Shown: positions 1 to 6,640 of the stretch, in pieces | Layout of the letters: each line of letters starts with the position of its first letter | Numbering within the stretch: position 1 is the stretch's first letter | The notes under the pieces: model-generated | Told to the model about the DNA's origin: nothing | What the model saw: the letters and a program-made list of their open reading frames with translations, nothing else | Databases searched by the model: none | Origin: DASPXK01 sp035637315 | GTDB taxonomy: Bacteria; Chloroflexota; UBA6077; JACCZL01 | Reading direction: 5' to 3' | Assembly: GCA_035637315.1 (NCBI GenBank) | Contig: DASPXK010000046.1 | Span: 1-18,165 of the forward strand | Length of the DNA stretch: 18,165 nucleotides | Position numbers and translations under genes: made by a program

Positions 1-2
1 CC

Positions 3-890
3 CAGGGCGCCGGCTCCGGCTTCATGATCGACGACAGTGGCAACATCCTGACCAACAACCACGTGGTCCAGGACGCCGACAAGCTGGAGGTGACGTTGCC
101 GGATGGGACGACTATTCCGGCCGAGCTGGTTGGGCGCGATACGCGCTTCGACCTGGCGATTGTGCGGGCGTCAATCCCGCGCGAGCAGATCCGCGCGGTC
201 AAGCTGGGTGATTCGGAACAGCTGCAGGTAGGTGAGCCGGCGATCGCGATCGGCAACCCGTACGGCCTGGAACGGACCGTGACCACCGGCGTGGTCAGCG
301 GCCGCCGCCCAGCGGTGACCGAGCCGCAGGGCGATGGCGTGCTGGTGAATGCCATCCAGACCGACGCCGCGATCAATCCGGGCAACTCGGGTGGGCCGCT
401 GCTCAACTCGCGCGGCGAGGTGATAGGGGTCAACACACTCGGGCTTCAGCCGAGTGGCGCTCCGGCCGGGCTGAACTTTGCGATCCCGGTCAACACCGCC
501 AAGAGGGCGCTGCCGGACTTGATCGCCGGGCGAGCGTACGCGCATCCGTTCGTCGGCATCGCGACAGCCGAAATCACGCCCTCGATCGCTCAAACGCTCG
601 GCCTGCCGGTTCGCGACGGTCTGCTGGTGCAGTCGGTCGAGCCGAACAGCGGGGCCGCGCGGGCCGGGGTACGGGGCGGGTCTTCGACTCAGGGCGCTCG
701 GTCGCGTCAGGTAGCGGTCGGGGGTGACATCATCGTGGCGATCGACGGCCAGAAGGTGCGCCGGCCGGAGGATTTCGTCGCCTACCTGGAGACCAGCAAG
801 CGGGCTGGCGAGACGGTCTCCCTGACCATCATCCGCGAGGGCCAACAGCGCGACGTGCAGGTCACGCTCGGCGAGCGCCCGCGGCGGTAG
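3..890 (+). CDS. htrA: HtrA/DegP-type trypsin-like serine protease with PDZ domain (5' truncated)
   Basis: Periplasmic or surface quality-control protease of the S1C family. The frame is open from the window edge: residues QGAGSGF precede the first ATG at 24, and this stretch is the conserved start of the protease fold, so the real N-terminus (usually a signal or membrane anchor) lies outside. Counting from the ATG at 24, the catalytic triad is complete: His13 in TNNHVV, Asp43 in FDLAIV and Ser122 in GNSGGPL. A single PDZ domain follows at about residues 175-285, with the usual VGGDIIVAIDGQ core. The gene ends in TAG at 888-890. The next gene is thrS, separated by 560 bp containing a repeat and a T-box. 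Family assignment is firm; the substrate cannot be told. Confidence 0.95.
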   Translation, partial: QGAGSGFMIDDSGNILTNNHVVQDADKLEVTLPDGTTIPAELVGRDTRFDLAIVRASIPREQIRAVKLGDSEQLQVGEPAIAIGNPYGLERTVTTGVVSGRRPAVTEPQGDGVLVNAIQTDAAINPGNSGGPLLNSRGEVIGVNTLGLQPSGAPAGLNFAIPVNTAKRALPDLIAGRAYAHPFVGIATAEITPSIAQTLGLPVRDGLLVQSVEPNSGAARAGVRGGSSTQGARSRQVAVGGDIIVAIDGQKVRRPEDFVAYLETSKRAGETVSLTIIREGQQRDVQVTLGERPRR

Positions 891-897
891 GGCGCGC

Positions 898-1056
898 CCT
901 CACCCCGCGAAACGCACTTGTTCCCAGGCGCTCTCCCTCGAGAGGAGAGGAGAGGGGGGCACCGAGATCCTTGCGTCGAACCTCCCCTCTCCCGCGGCAG
1001 GGGGAGGGGTGAGGGCCTCGCTGTCCAAAGCTTTGACGACCCCTCCCTGGAGGGGA
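898..1056. repeat. GC-rich hairpin repeat, copy 1
   Basis: Non-coding stretch after htrA made of three short G/C palindromes: CTCTCC/GGAGAG near 931-950, a CCCCTCTCCC-type arm against GGGGGAGGGG near 983-1012, and CCCCTCC/GGAGGGG at 1040-1055. Positions 906-925 match 6629-6648 at 18 of 20 bases, and that second site also lies next to C/G-rich palindromes, so this is a dispersed element present twice here. It could also act as the htrA transcription end, although no T-run follows the hairpins. Short ORFs crossing it are repeat-encoded and are not genes. Confidence 0.7.
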
Positions 1057-1057
1057 G

Positions 1058-1088
1058 TTGGCGCCCAAGGATCCGGTGCAGGTATCAT
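1058..1088 (+). promoter_or_regulatory. Candidate sigma70 promoter for the T-box/thrS transcript
   Basis: TTGGCG at 1058-1063 and TATCAT at 1083-1088 are separated by 19 bp. The -10 matches five of six consensus bases, but the spacing is longer than optimal. Its position just before the first T-box helix (from 1108) fits a start site near 1095. Inference from motif and position only. Confidence 0.4.
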
Positions 1089-1104
1089 TTCTCAAACACC
1101 ATAC

Positions 1105-1359
1105 GGACAGGCTGAGATCGGGACGAGTACCCGGTTGGAGCGCCGCCAGAGAGCGTGGGCCATCGGCTGAGAGTCCCGTGGCGCGAATCCGGCGAAAACC
1201 CCCCGTGAGCCTGCCTCGGAATGGCCCGCTGCTGCCGCGGGACTAGTATGAGGTCACGGTCGCCCCGTTAGCGGCGGAATGAGCCCGGCCGTGCAATGCG
1301 GTCGGGGAACCTGGGTGGAACCACGAGGCCCCATCGTCCCAAGGACGGTGGGGCTTTTT
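1105..1359 (+). ncRNA. T-box leader, threonine-specific, upstream of thrS
   Basis: Tandem-helix leader RNA that binds uncharged tRNA and lets transcription continue into thrS. The Stem I base pairs CAGGCT (1108-1113) with AGCCTG (1208-1213). The specifier-loop AGTA is at 1126-1129, AGAGAG of the distal bulge at 1148-1153, and GGCTGAGAG of the distal loop near 1165-1173. On the 3' side of the specifier loop GAAA is followed by ACC at 1198-1200, a Thr codon read by a GGU anticodon, which matches the downstream gene. A Stem III-like hairpin lies at about 1284-1306. The T-box core GGGTGGAACCACG is at 1313-1325, and its UGGA bulge (1316-1319) predicts a tRNA-Thr ending UCCA. The terminator follows at 1328-1359. 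Confidence 0.93.
1328..1359 (+). terminator. Rho-independent terminator of the T-box leader
   Basis: GCCCCATCGTCC (1328-1339) pairs with GGACGGTGGGGC (1343-1354) across a CAA loop. The 12-bp stem has one U-G wobble and is followed by five T (1355-1359). It overlaps the 3' side of the T-box core, as expected for the switch between terminator and antiterminator. Confidence 0.93.
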
Positions 1360-1438
1360 GAATGAAGAATTGAGAATGAAGAATTGAGGAAATGAGAACG
1401 AGGCAAGTTCTTCATTCTCAATTCTCAATTCTCAATTC
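1360..1438. repeat. Heptamer tandem repeats in inverted orientation
   Basis: The left side reads GAATGAA, GAATTGA, GAATGAA, GAATTGA (1360-1387) and the right side TTCATTC followed by three TCAATTC (1411-1438). The two sides contain a perfect 17-bp inverted repeat (1367-1383 with 1408-1424) around a 24-nt spacer. This AT-rich island stands out from the GC-rich surroundings and sits exactly between the T-box terminator and the thrS Shine-Dalgarno, so any read-through transcript would carry a long hairpin just ahead of the start. Confidence 0.9.
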
Positions 1439-1449
1439 AGGAGGTTGCC

Positions 1450-3195
1450 GTGTCCTGTCATGGCCAGCACCACACGAGCGATCTGGACACCATGCGCCAC
1501 AGCGCGGCCCACGTGATGGCCAAGGCCATCCAGCGGCTGTATCCGGGCTCGGCGCTAGGCATCGGGCCGACCATCGAGGACGGCTTCTACTACGACATCG
1601 ACGTCGCAGGTCTGCAGCTTTCGACCGAGGACCTGCCGGCCATCGAGGCCGAAATGGGCAGGCTCGTTGCCGCCGACGAGCGATTCGTCCGCAGGGAGCT
1701 TTCGCGCCAGGAGGCGCTCGATCTGTTCCAGCGCCGCGGCGAGCGGTTCAAGCTGGAGATCGTCGAGCAGCTCCCCCCGGATGAGTCGATCTCGATCTAC
1801 GAGACTGGCTCGGACTGGCTTGACCTGTGCCGCGGCCCTCATGTCGAGTCCAGCGGCCAGATCGGCGCTTTCAAACTGCTCAGCGTCGCCGGCGCTTACT
1901 GGCGGGGCGACGAGAAGCAGCCGATGCTTCAGCGCGTCTACGGCACCGCCTGGCCGAGCCAGGATGAGCTGGACCAATACATCTGGCGGCTGGAGGAGGC
2001 GAGGCGGCGCGACCACCGCGCGCTCGGCCGCGAGCTGGAGCTGTTCCTGTTCGACGAGGTCGCGCCTGGCCAGCCGTTCTGGCTGCCCAAGGGCATGCGA
2101 GTGATCCGCGAGCTGGAGGCGCTGCTGCAGGGTGAGTTGGAGCGCCGCGGCTATCTCGAGATCAGCACGCCATCGCTGGTGAAGTCAACTCTTTGGGAAC
2201 AATCCGGGCACTGGAGCTACTTCAGAGAGAACATGTTCACCTCCCAGGTCGAGAACGAGACTTACGCGTTCAAGCCAATGAACTGTCCGGAGTCGACCAT
2301 CGTCTATCGGGCCAAGACTCGCAGCTACCGCGACCTGCCGCTGCGCCTGGCGCAGACCGATCGGCTGCTGCGCAACGAGCGCTCGGGCACCCTGCTCGGC
2401 CTGGCGCGCGTCCGCCAGTTGACTATGGACGACGCCCACATTTACTGTCGGCCCGACCAGATCGGCTCGGAGATCGCGGCCCTGCTCGAATTCGGCAGCT
2501 CGGTGTACGACCTGTTCGGACTGGACCGTCGCTACTACTTGAGCACCCGCCCCGAAAAGGCGATGGGCGAGCCTGCCCTCTGGGAGCGCGCCGAGGCCGA
2601 ACTGGTTGACGCGTTACGGGCGAACGGGATCGAGTACCAGGTCAAGCCCGGCGAGGGGGCGTTCTACGGCCCGAAGATCGACCTGGACATCCACGACGCG
2701 CTTGGCCGCCCCTGGCAGCTGACCACCATCCAACTCGATTTTCAGCACCCCGAGCGGTTCGAGCTCGAGTACGCCACGGAGGACGGCCAGCTGCACCGCC
2801 CGATCATGATCCACCGCGCCATCTATGGGACCTACGAGCGCTTCATGGCCATCCTGATCGAGCACTACGCCGGCGCGCTGCCGCTCTGGCTCTCACCGGT
2901 CCAGGTGGCCGTCGTCCCAATCGCCGACCGGCACCTGGAGTACGCGGAACAGGTCGCGTCGGAGCTACGGGCCGCAGGGTTCAGGGTGGAGGTCGACGCC
3001 CGCCGCGAGCGGATGCAGAACAAGATTCGCCAGGCCGAGCTGCAGAAGGTACCCTACATCCTGGTGGTTGGGGACCGCGATCTGCAGGCCGGGAGCGTGT
3101 CGGTGCGCGCTCGCGGCCAGGGCGACCTGGGGCCCATGCAGCGCGGGGTGTTCCTGGAGCGGGTGCGAGAGGAGCGGGCGCGGCGCGCGCATTAA
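1450..3195 (+). CDS. thrS: Threonyl-tRNA synthetase without TGS domain
   Basis: Charges tRNA-Thr with threonine in the cytoplasm (class II synthetase). It starts at GTG 1450, chosen because AGGAGG at 1439-1444 lies 5 nt before it. It is 581 residues against about 640 in E. coli because the N-terminal TGS domain is absent: the protein opens almost directly in the editing domain with HSAAH (H17, H21). The other editing motif, CRGPH, is C127/H131. Zinc ligands of the catalytic site are C279 (MNCP), H330 (DDAHIY) and H455 (MIHR). Motif 2 is RNERSGTLLG; motif 3 is GTYERF, where many homologues have GSIER. The anticodon-binding domain fills about residues 480-575. Regulated by the Thr T-box upstream. 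The stop codon abuts a 32-bp palindrome. Confidence 0.97.
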   Translation: MSCHGQHHTSDLDTMRHSAAHVMAKAIQRLYPGSALGIGPTIEDGFYYDIDVAGLQLSTEDLPAIEAEMGRLVAADERFVRRELSRQEALDLFQRRGERFKLEIVEQLPPDESISIYETGSDWLDLCRGPHVESSGQIGAFKLLSVAGAYWRGDEKQPMLQRVYGTAWPSQDELDQYIWRLEEARRRDHRALGRELELFLFDEVAPGQPFWLPKGMRVIRELEALLQGELERRGYLEISTPSLVKSTLWEQSGHWSYFRENMFTSQVENETYAFKPMNCPESTIVYRAKTRSYRDLPLRLAQTDRLLRNERSGTLLGLARVRQLTMDDAHIYCRPDQIGSEIAALLEFGSSVYDLFGLDRRYYLSTRPEKAMGEPALWERAEAELVDALRANGIEYQVKPGEGAFYGPKIDLDIHDALGRPWQLTTIQLDFQHPERFELEYATEDGQLHRPIMIHRAIYGTYERFMAILIEHYAGALPLWLSPVQVAVVPIADRHLEYAEQVASELRAAGFRVEVDARRERMQNKIRQAELQKVPYILVVGDRDLQAGSVSVRARGQGDLGPMQRGVFLERVREERARRAH

Positions 3196-3268
3196 TGTCA
3201 TCCTGAGCGAAGCGAAGGATCCGTACTCCGATCAAAAGTACGGATCCTTCGCTTCGCTCAGGATGACA
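3196..3268. repeat. Perfect 32-bp palindromic repeat at a convergent gene junction
   Basis: Arms at 3196-3227 and 3237-3268 are perfectly complementary with a 9-nt loop (3228-3236). The outer part, TGTCATCCTGAGCGAAGCGA, resembles a short palindromic repeat I recall from many environmental bacterial genomes, from memory only. It begins on the base after the thrS stop and runs into the end of the convergent aldolase gene, whose stop (3258-3260) lies inside the right arm. No T-run follows on either strand, so it is a strong hairpin but not a classic intrinsic terminator; it may still mark the 3' ends of both transcripts. Confidence 0.93.
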
Positions 3269-4187
3269 GGAAACCTCTCACCCCCACGGGCTCTCGGCTG
3301 GGGAAGCCCGCGGCCAGGCAAACTTGGAGGTACTGCTCGGATTCACTCGGGCTCATGCGCGGCAGCGGGGCGGTGACGTGGTCCTGGCAGATGCCCAGGT
3401 GGGCGAGCAGCAGCTTGGTGCCGTGCAGCGCGGCGCGGCCCCTGACCCGCAGGAACGTGTCGAGCTGGGCCTGGCAGCGCAGCCCCTCGGCGTAGTCGCC
3501 GCGCACGATCGCGGCGTACATGTCGGCCAGCAGCCGCGGGTGGGCGTTAGCGAAGCCGGGGATCAGCCCGTCGGCACCGATCATCAAGCTGACGGCCGAG
3601 AGCTGTTGATTGCCCTGCAGGACGATGAAGTCCGGTCGCGGCCGCTCGAAGACGATCTGCTGGACCTCTGGCCAATCGCCTGAGCTGTCCTTGATGCCGA
3701 CGATGCGCGGGTCCTCGGCCAACCGCAGCACGACCTCCGCCTTGACGGACACCTTGGTGGTCTGGGGGATGTTGTAGATGAGGATCGGGAGATCGCTCGC
3801 GTCGGCCAGGCGACGGTAGTAGCCGACCAGATCGTCGGCGTTGTAGCCGGGGAAGTAGTAGGGCGGCGCGGACACGTAGGCCTGGAGGCCGGTCTCGGCC
3901 AGCAAGCGCATGTCCTCGATCACCCGAGCGGCGCTCGGCTGGATCACTCCGGCGATGACGGGCACTCGGCCGCGGGCCGCCTCGACGGCGACCTCGACCG
4001 CCTGTCGCCGGACGGCGTCGCGCAGACACGGGCCCTCGCCGTTCGAGCCGAGCATGAACAGGGCATCGACGCCGCCCTGGATCTGATATTCGACCACCCG
4101 GGCCATTCCCTCGCGGTCGAGGCTCTCGTCGGCGTTCAGCGCCGTGACGGTCGGCGGAATGATCCCAAACAGACGTAGCTGACTCAC
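3258..4187 (-). CDS. Dihydrodipicolinate synthase/N-acetylneuraminate lyase family aldolase
   Basis: Class I (Schiff-base) TIM-barrel lyase of the DapA/NanA family. The frame runs to an ATG at 4199, but GTG 4187 is preferred: GGAGG at 4193-4197 sits 5 nt ahead of it, while the ATG overlaps that site and has none of its own. The protein is then 309 residues. Counting from the ATG, the Schiff-base lysine is K170 (GIKDSSGD), the catalytic tyrosine Y142 (IYNIP), and SNGEG at 52-56 replaces the GTTGE of true DapA. That substitution and the hydantoinase neighbours suggest a catabolic aldolase or another 2-keto-acid lyase rather than lysine synthesis, but the substrate is unknown. The last residues (FLSS) and the stop come from the palindromic repeat. 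Confidence 0.92.
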   Translation of the reverse strand: MSQLRLFGIIPPTVTALNADESLDREGMARVVEYQIQGGVDALFMLGSNGEGPCLRDAVRRQAVEVAVEAARGRVPVIAGVIQPSAARVIEDMRLLAETGLQAYVSAPPYYFPGYNADDLVGYYRRLADASDLPILIYNIPQTTKVSVKAEVVLRLAEDPRIVGIKDSSGDWPEVQQIVFERPRPDFIVLQGNQQLSAVSLMIGADGLIPGFANAHPRLLADMYAAIVRGDYAEGLRCQAQLDTFLRVRGRAALHGTKLLLAHLGICQDHVTAPLPRMSPSESEQYLQVCLAAGFPSREPVGVRGFLSS

Positions 4188-4230
4188 GGCGGCCTCCATA
4201 CTACGAGATCTTGCGTCGAGGACGATCTGC

Positions 4231-4461
4231 CTAACGAGCTGCCTGCACCAGGGCCGGCCGAGGTGTCGGATTCGGCAGGGGGTCCCCGTGCGCGAGCGCA
4301 GTCTCTAGCCACGCCGCCTTTGCGACTTCTACCTCGGCCAGCGCTTCGGCTGGAGTGCGGCCGAAGGCCGAACAGTGCTCGAGGTCGGGCACATCCGCGA
4401 TGTACCCACCGTCTTCCTGGCTCCAGAAGATGAGAATGGGGTAGTGGGATCCGCTCGGCAT
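4231..4461 (-). CDS. hicB: HicB-like antitoxin
   Basis: A 76-residue protein with the partial RNase H-like HicB fold: YPILIFWSQEDGGYIADVPD, then CSAFG and TPAEALAEVEVAKAAWLE. It would bind and neutralise the HicA toxin encoded directly upstream. The C-terminus (DPLPNPTPRP) is short and carries no visible helix-turn-helix or ribbon-helix-helix, so autoregulation through this protein alone is uncertain. ATG at 4459-4461 is preceded by GGAGG 7 nt upstream, inside the end of hicA; only 2 nt separate the genes, which implies translational coupling. Both genes share strand with hyuB and the aldolase. Confidence 0.88.
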   Translation of the reverse strand: MPSGSHYPILIFWSQEDGGYIADVPDLEHCSAFGRTPAEALAEVEVAKAAWLETALAHGDPLPNPTPRPALVQAAR

Positions 4462-4463
4462 GC

Positions 4464-4715
4464 TCAGTCCTCCAGGCTCAGATTGTAGCGCTTCACGAGA
4501 TCAAGCAGTTGGCGGATCTGATACGGCTTGGCCTGCCGGTTGTCCTCTTGCAGATTCATGGATCTTCGAATCGCCGGGTGGCGAAGGATGTGATGGCTTC
4601 CGCGCACCCGGTCCAGTTCGAAGCCGAGCCCTTTGGCGAGGTCGAGGAGGTCGGTAAAGCGAACGTTCTGGACATGGCCCGCGCGGAGACGTTCAAGGAG
4701 TCGTTTGGGGTCCAT
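4464..4715 (-). CDS. hicA: HicA-like mRNA interferase toxin
   Basis: Small double-stranded-RNA-binding-fold toxin expected to cleave mRNA when not bound by HicB. I take the start at ATG 4713-4715 (MDPKRLLERL), giving 83 residues; an in-frame TTG at 4775 would add 20 atypical residues and overlap the end of hyuB. The signature GSHHILRHP contains the catalytic histidine (H41). At 83 residues it is slightly longer than many HicA proteins (about 60-80), the extra lying in the C-terminal QIRQLLDLVKRYNLSLED. It starts 50 bp after hyuB with a weak ribosome site and is followed 2 bp later by hicB, the usual toxin-antitoxin order for this family. Confidence 0.88.
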   Translation of the reverse strand: MDPKRLLERLRAGHVQNVRFTDLLDLAKGLGFELDRVRGSHHILRHPAIRRSMNLQEDNRQAKPYQIRQLLDLVKRYNLSLED

Positions 4716-4765
4716 CACGCTGCTCGGGTAACGCCGGGCGCCGAAGCGATCGGAACGCTCCCGCG

Positions 4766-6640
4766 CTATACCCAATCGACCTCTGCGCTGGTGCGCCCGC
4801 CGGCCAGCTCGGCGTAGCGCGAGCCGCGGTCGAACATCGGCTGCGGACCGCGCTCTGCGCGAAGGCGATTGCGCCGCTTGGCGGTCGCCCGGTGGTCGAC
4901 AACAGCCTCCTCGGCCGGTTCGCTCAGGACCACGCCATACTCGCGCTCGGCCGCCTCGGGCGAGACGAGGCCGCGGACCACGTCAAGACGGACCAGCTCA
5001 GGCTCGCGTTCCAACGGATCGCCCCACCCACCGCCGCCGGTTGTGACCACGTGCCAGACGTCGCCGGCCCTAACGGGCTCATCGTCCGCCATGCCCGGCA
5101 CCTGGCGTTCACCCGGTGTGCCAGGGTTGATGGTTACCTGGAACGGCCCGCCGGCCTTGCCGCCGGCCACGCCGTAACAGCGCAGGATCGAGCGGTCCGC
5201 CGTCGAGAGCACGTAGGCGTCCTGGAGCACGCGAAACGTCTTGTCGTAGCCCAGGCCACCACGCCGCTCGCCGGGCCCGCCAGAGTCGGTCCGCAGCGCC
5301 AGTCGCTCGACCAGCAGTGGGAAGCGGGTCTCGGCGAACTCGGCTGGCAGGTTGCGCGAGCCGGGCACGATGTGGACCACATCGCTCCCGTCCGCGTACC
5401 AGCGGCCGCCCGCTCCACCGCCGAGCACTTCCCGCATCAGGAAGAAGCGCCCGTGTCTATCGAAGCCGTGGATGCCGCTGTAGCGGATCGTCTCCTGGTC
5501 GGCCGGCATCCGCCCGCCGACGGCCTTCGCGATCGCGCCGATGAACACCCCGATCAGCCGCAGGATGAAGAACGTTCGGGCGTTGACTGGGGCCGGAAAG
5601 ATCGGCGTGACGAGCGTGCCGGGCGGCGGGAAGACGATGTCGATGACGTCGCAGATACCCTCATTGATGTCGATCTCGGCCGCCCGCTCCGGAGAATCGG
5701 CCAGGTTGCGCAGGGCGATCCCGATCCACTTCTTCAGAAACACCCCGCCGCTCGATGGATCGCCGACGTGATTGATCGGCCCGCGCGCCTGAGGCGACGT
5801 GCCGTTCAGGTCCAGCACGATCTTGTCGCGGGTCTTGGTCATCTTCAGCCGAATCGTGTGTAGTCGGGGCGGGTCGACCCCGTCGTGCTCGACGTAATCT
5901 TCCCATTCGTAGACGCCGTCCGGGATGACCGGCAGGATCTCTTTGCGGAACGTGTCACGGCAGCGGTCGATGATCGCCTGGAAACAGGCCTCGACCTGCT
6001 CCTCGCCGTAGCGTCGGAATAGGTCGGCGATGCGCTCGCCGCCCATCCGACAGGCGTTCACCTCGCTGTCCAGGTCGCCCTCCAGGCTCTCCGGCAGGCG
6101 GCTGTTGCGGACCAGGATCGCGAACGCCTCGCGGTTCAGTCGTCCTTCCGAGTACAGCTTGATCGGGGGGACGATCAGGCCTTCCTGGAAGTAGCTGGTC
6201 GCGTGGGCCGGCATCGAGCCGGGCGTGGCGCCGCCGATGTCGTCGTGGTGGCCGAACGCCTGCACGAACGCGACGACGTGTCCATCGTGGTGGACGGGCA
6301 CAGTCACGCACAGGTCCGGCAGATGCCCGATCCCGCCGGCCGAGCGGTAGACGTCGTTGTGAAAGAAAGCGTCGCCCTCGCGGATGGTCTCGATCGGGAA
6401 GTCGCGCACGACCGGCTGGACCAGGGCCGAGTACGAGCGCCCGGTCAGCTTGCGGCAGCGGCGGTCGTGGATCCCAGCCCGATAGTCGTGCTGGTCGCGG
6501 ATCATCGGGGAGCGGGCCGTTCGTTCGATCGCGGCCTCGACCTCCGCTTCCGCGGAGGCCAGCGTGCCCTCGACGATCTGGAGGATGATGGGATCAGCTA
6601 GGGTCGTGTTCAACTTGACCCCCAGCTCCGCGAAGCGCAC
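4766..6640 (-). CDS. hyuB: Hydantoinase B/oxoprolinase family subunit
   Basis: Catalytic partner of HyuA in ATP-dependent opening of amide or lactam rings (N-methylhydantoin, 5-oxoproline and related compounds). Family landmarks are DPIILQIVEGTL near the N-terminus, GDAFFHNDVY, HHDDIGGATPGSMP and the C-terminal GGGGWGDPLER followed by SPEAAEREYGVV. At 624 residues it is longer than many homologues because of a basic, charged tail after the YGVV motif. The start is uncertain: GTG 6640 has GGGAG 3 nt upstream but lies inside a repeat, whereas TTG 6613 gives an N-terminus closer to the family norm. hyuA overlaps it by 47 bp. The actual substrate cannot be read from the sequence; acetophenone carboxylase or caprolactamase-like activities are alternatives. 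Confidence 0.93.
   Translation of the reverse strand: MRFAELGVKLNTTLADPIILQIVEGTLASAEAEVEAAIERTARSPMIRDQHDYRAGIHDRRCRKLTGRSYSALVQPVVRDFPIETIREGDAFFHNDVYRSAGGIGHLPDLCVTVPVHHDGHVVAFVQAFGHHDDIGGATPGSMPAHATSYFQEGLIVPPIKLYSEGRLNREAFAILVRNSRLPESLEGDLDSEVNACRMGGERIADLFRRYGEEQVEACFQAIIDRCRDTFRKEILPVIPDGVYEWEDYVEHDGVDPPRLHTIRLKMTKTRDKIVLDLNGTSPQARGPINHVGDPSSGGVFLKKWIGIALRNLADSPERAAEIDINEGICDVIDIVFPPPGTLVTPIFPAPVNARTFFILRLIGVFIGAIAKAVGGRMPADQETIRYSGIHGFDRHGRFFLMREVLGGGAGGRWYADGSDVVHIVPGSRNLPAEFAETRFPLLVERLALRTDSGGPGERRGGLGYDKTFRVLQDAYVLSTADRSILRCYGVAGGKAGGPFQVTINPGTPGERQVPGMADDEPVRAGDVWHVVTTGGGGWGDPLEREPELVRLDVVRGLVSPEAAEREYGVVLSEPAEEAVVDHRATAKRRNRLRAERGPQPMFDRGSRYAELAGGRTSAEVDWV

Noticed and set aside
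171..845. Minus-strand ORF of 224 residues opposite htrA
   Set aside because: It is the antisense shadow of a clearly conserved protease gene in high-GC DNA; composition is Arg/Asp-rich and no domain is recognisable.
862..1115. Short ORFs on both strands over the repeat after htrA
   Set aside because: They are translations of the GC-rich palindromic repeat and the beginning of the T-box leader.
1360..1438. CRISPR-like array
   Set aside because: The units are 7 bp without spacers and occur in opposite orientations; there are no cas genes.
4716..4775. Extended HicA start at TTG 4775
   Set aside because: It would overlap the end of hyuB and add 20 residues not typical of HicA; ATG 4715 gives the normal N-terminus.
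4892..5863. Plus-strand ORF of 323 residues opposite hyuB
   Set aside because: Antisense to a well-conserved hydantoinase subunit; Arg/Ala/Asp-rich with no recognisable motif or ribosome site.
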